This document shows positions 61,472-64,000 of a DNA stretch of 64,000 bases, one piece after another. Every line of letters starts with the position of its first letter. The stretch's first letter is position 1. Source of the DNA: Candidatus Saccharimonadota bacterium (GTDB taxonomy: Bacteria; Patescibacteriota; Saccharimonadia; Saccharimonadales; UBA4665); the NCBI GenBank assembly GCA_020427985.1, contig JAGQNR010000001.1, forward strand, positions 178,115 to 242,114, read 5' to 3'. The position numbers and the translations under genes are program-made. Under the pieces are notes generated by a model. That model was not told where the DNA came from. It saw only the letters and a list, made by a program, of their open reading frames with translations, and searched no databases.

Positions 61472-62224
61472 ATGAAAAAGTTAGGCAAGGCACAAAAAGG
61501 TTTTAGCATTGTTAAGACACTCTTGCTGCTGATTGTTGCCGCTATCATTGGCTTCACCAGCTGGTTCGTATGGAATACTCAAAGGTTGGCATCCCAAACT
61601 CTGGACGACTCAAACGCAAGTGCACCAATAGTAAAGAGCACTAAGACAGCCAAAACAGAACTATCAAAGTTCCAACAAGTATCCATTGACAAGGGTGCGG
61701 TGACGATGAGTGTGCCAAGCGATTGGACGGTCAAAAGTGTGCCACAAAAAACTTATCGTGCTGACGATGCGTCTGGTGCCTACAAAGATGAAACGACAGA
61801 AATAACTACCGTATCTTCTCCAGATAACAAGGCCTATGTGAAGTTTGAGGGATTCATTGGTGGCTTAGGTGGCGCCTGTAACCCTGCAGAGGTGGGCAGT
61901 ATAGAAAAGGTGGTCAAACAATCTTTGCCAAATGCGAATGGCTATGAGTTTGTTCAATATTTCAATACCCAAGGTAGTTATTCTGCAGGCATGATGAGCC
62001 AAGAAGAGGCCGCACGCGCAAAGAATGGCGCAAACTACTGCGATGTTGCTATGGCAGGGTTTAGCCCTGGTTTTTATATTGGCGCCACTAGACTGTATAT
62101 AGGCTATGGCATTCCTACCGATGAGAATACCGGCATGCTATCAAGTGCACAATATGATAAATTTGTCAGTTCCAGGGCATATAGCCAAGCCAAGGCTATT
62201 ATATTGAGCGTCAAGAGGCAATAA
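61472..62224 (+). CDS. Type IV pilin-like protein
   Basis: 250 residues from ATG 61472, preceded by GGAG at six bases; ATG 61460 is an alternative. The leader MKKLGKAQKG ends in Gly before FSIVKTLLLLIVAAIIGFTSWFV, the prepilin cleavage site and N-terminal helix. The usual Glu5 (FxxxE) is Lys here, which is rare. The rest is a Ser/Thr-rich spacer and a beta-rich outside domain with two cysteines (GACNPAE; NYCDVAM). It may be a minor pilin or a surface protein exported by the pilus system. TATACT at 61435-61440. Confidence 0.7.
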   Translation: MKKLGKAQKGFSIVKTLLLLIVAAIIGFTSWFVWNTQRLASQTLDDSNASAPIVKSTKTAKTELSKFQQVSIDKGAVTMSVPSDWTVKSVPQKTYRADDASGAYKDETTEITTVSSPDNKAYVKFEGFIGGLGGACNPAEVGSIEKVVKQSLPNANGYEFVQYFNTQGSYSAGMMSQEEAARAKNGANYCDVAMAGFSPGFYIGATRLYIGYGIPTDENTGMLSSAQYDKFVSSRAYSQAKAIILSVKRQ

Positions 62225-62255
62225 TATCACTACTGCAATGATGTACAATACCTAG

Positions 62256-64000
62256 ATGACCTCATTTCAGTTAAAGAGTAACTATAAGCCCACGGGAGAC
62301 CAGCCAGCAGCAATACGGCAGCTGACTGACGGACTGAAAAATGGCGTCAAAGAACAAACGCTATTAGGCGTAACAGGTAGTGGCAAGACCTTCACTATGG
62401 CGAACCTGGTCCAGAACATCCAGAAACCAACGCTGGTGCTTAGTCACAACAAAACCCTCGCTGCTCAGCTGTATAGTGAGTTTAAGCAGTTTTTTCCAGA
62501 TAATGCCGTGCACTACTTCGTTAGCTATTTTGACTACTACCAGCCCGAAGCCTACATTGCTCGCAGCGACACCTACATCGAAAAGGACAGTCAAATCAAT
62601 GAAGAGATTGACCGCTTGCGCCATGCCGCCACCGACGCACTGCTCAGCCGTCAAGATGTGTTGATTGTTGCCAGCGTTAGTTGTATTTACGGTATTGGTT
62701 CGGTCGAAGATTACGATGGTTTGTCGGTGAACATTGCTGTCGGCGAACGTCGAGTGCGCGACAAGTTACTTCGGCAGCTGACCGACATTCAATACCAGCG
62801 CAATGACGTCGATTTTCATCGAGGCACCTTTCGGGTGCGTGGTGATGTAGTAGATATATTCCCGGCCGGCGAAGAGCTGGCGTATCGGGTAGAGTTTTTT
62901 GGTGACGAAATAGAACGCATCACCCAAATCGACCCGCTCACTGGCGAGATTACCAAAAAACTCGACCGCTATAAAGTATTTCCAAGTAGTCATTACGTGA
63001 CGCCACAAGAAAAGCTCAAAGTCGCACTTGGACAAATTGACAATGAGCTTCAGCAGCGACTGGCGTTGTTTCGGAACGAAAACAAACTCCTCGAGGCGCA
63101 GCGACTTGAGCAGCGCACACGGTTTGACCTAGAAATGCTTGAGGAAACAGGCTTTGTAAAAGGCATCGAAAACTATAGTCGCTACCTAACCAACCGCGAA
63201 CCAGGTGAACAGCCGGCTACGCTCCTCGATTATTTTCCCGATGATTTCCTGATGTTGATAGATGAAAGCCATATGACCATGCCGCAGCTGCGGGGTATGT
63301 ATAACGGCGACCGTGCCCGCAAGGAGATACTGGTTGAACATGGCTTTCGCTTGCCAAGCGCGCTCGATAACCGGCCACTCAACTTCACCGAGTTTGAGCG
63401 TCATGTCAACAAAGTTGTTTATGTGAGTGCTACGCCAGCTGAGTATGAGCTGAGTCGCAGCCCAGAGCCGGCCCAGCAGGTGATACGCCCAACCGGCTTA
63501 CTCGACCCGCCCATCGAAGTACGACCCATTGATGGCCAAATAGACGACCTACTGGCCGAGATTCGCGACACCGTCGCTAAGGGTGAGCGTGTACTCGTAA
63601 CAACATTGACCAAACGCATGAGCGAAGACCTGACAGAGTATCTCAAAGAGCTTAATGTTAAGGTTGCTTACCTGCATAGCGATGTTGATACGCTCGATCG
63701 CACCGATATACTTCGTGATTTACGCCTTGGCGTGTATGACGTACTAGTGGGCATTAACTTGCTCCGCGAGGGCTTAGACCTACCCGAAGTATCGCTAGTC
63801 GCCATACTCGACGCCGACAAAGAGGGCTTTTTGCGCAGCGAACAAGCACTTATACAAACGGTCGGCCGAGCGGCGCGTCACGAGAAAGGTCGCGTTATTA
63901 TGTACGCCGACACCATCACTAAAAGCATGCAAAAGACTATCGACGAAACCACTCGCCGCCGCGCCATACAAGAAGCATATAACAAGGAGCACGGCATCAC
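62256..64000 (+). CDS. uvrB: Excinuclease ABC subunit B, 5' part (runs off window)
   Basis: At least 581 residues; the stop lies beyond base 64000. [14 protein letters not shown], Walker [16 protein letters not shown], the beta-hairpin [29 protein letters not shown], and the C-terminal helicase motifs through [23 protein letters not shown] are diagnostic of UvrB, the damage-verifying helicase of nucleotide excision repair. TACAAT (62244-62249) is six bases before ATG, hence a leaderless transcript. The UvrC-binding C-terminal UVR domain is outside the window. Confidence 0.97.
   Translation, partial: MTSFQLKSNYKPTGDQPAAIRQLTDGLKNGVKEQTLLGVTGSGKTFTMANLVQNIQKPTLVLSHNKTLAAQLYSEFKQFFPDNAVHYFVSYFDYYQPEAYIARSDTYIEKDSQINEEIDRLRHAATDALLSRQDVLIVASVSCIYGIGSVEDYDGLSVNIAVGERRVRDKLLRQLTDIQYQRNDVDFHRGTFRVRGDVVDIFPAGEELAYRVEFFGDEIERITQIDPLTGEITKKLDRYKVFPSSHYVTPQEKLKVALGQIDNELQQRLALFRNENKLLEAQRLEQRTRFDLEMLEETGFVKGIENYSRYLTNREPGEQPATLLDYFPDDFLMLIDESHMTMPQLRGMYNGDRARKEILVEHGFRLPSALDNRPLNFTEFERHVNKVVYVSATPAEYELSRSPEPAQQVIRPTGLLDPPIEVRPIDGQIDDLLAEIRDTVAKGERVLVTTLTKRMSEDLTEYLKELNVKVAYLHSDVDTLDRTDILRDLRLGVYDVLVGINLLREGLDLPEVSLVAILDADKEGFLRSEQALIQTVGRAARHEKGRVIMYADTITKSMQKTIDETTRRRAIQEAYNKEHGI

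Noticed and set aside
1..64000. CRISPR arrays, insertion sequences, prophage or transposase genes
   Set aside because: No regularly spaced direct repeats with spacers, no transposase or integrase motifs were seen; the only tandem array is the heptanucleotide repeat at 13235-13283.

Overview
The window reads as a compact bacterial chromosome segment with standard stop usage (UGA ends many genes, so not a UGA=Gly lineage). Best guess is a member of Candidatus Saccharibacteria (TM7) or another Patescibacteria/CPR lineage. The reasons are short intergenic spaces, many small orphan proteins, split transketolase subunits, a pilin-like protein, uptake-type rather than de novo queuosine genes, and a large share of genes whose -10 box sits only 6-10 bases before the start codon (apparently leaderless mRNAs). 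This placement is an inference from gene content; no rRNA or ribosomal protein marker is present.

Layout. 1-8070: a metal (very probably copper) homeostasis island: end of a P1B ATPase with an extra duplicated domain, a CsoR-family repressor with its GC-rich operator, DUF305 proteins, small membrane proteins, a second P1B ATPase with an unusual CPD motif, a His-rich membrane-anchored protein, a cupredoxin lacking the usual cysteine and a secreted orphan. It abuts the 3' end of tRNA-Gln(CTG) at 8090-8163. 8250-14086: ABC exporter, NUDIX, Maf, a HEPN-like TIGR02391 protein, RarA. 14190-21033: LysM/transglycosylase-like secreted protein, CNNM/CBS protein, TypA, DUF922 protein, CorA. 21092-28791: TerC-like protein, queuosine salvage set (YhhQ, Tgt, QueA), KefB-type antiporter, hydrolase. 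28865-37278: Fur-family regulator facing a ZIP transporter, RmuC, UppP, a GH63-like glycosidase, a broken HTH-NUDIX gene, YajQ. 37506-46783: pheS-mazG-yqfO-like-cupin-pheT operon, ABC exporter, two FKBPs, glutaredoxin. 46936-50701: TrxB, FNR-like reductase, glycerophosphodiesterase, pyrophosphatase. 50863-58934: central carbon block (GAPDH, RpiB, Rpe-like, split transketolase, class II aldolase, PfkB kinase) interrupted by two divergent paralogues of an unknown family. 58935-59449: a gene-free, strongly structured stretch. 59450-64000: orphan, LOG protein, pilin-like protein and the 5' part of uvrB.

How the genes work together. The copper block combines sensing (CsoR), export (two ATPases) and extracytoplasmic binding (DUF305 proteins, cupredoxin-like protein, His-rich protein). 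The carbon block provides non-oxidative pentose phosphate interconversion plus part of lower glycolysis, fitting a fermentative, dependent lifestyle. YhhQ with Tgt and QueA points to import of a queuosine precursor followed by tRNA modification. Promoter architecture is the most consistent novelty: about 27 genes carry TATACT/TATAAT/TACACT-like boxes directly before the start codon, while genes inside operons or a minority with true leaders carry Shine-Dalgarno sequences.
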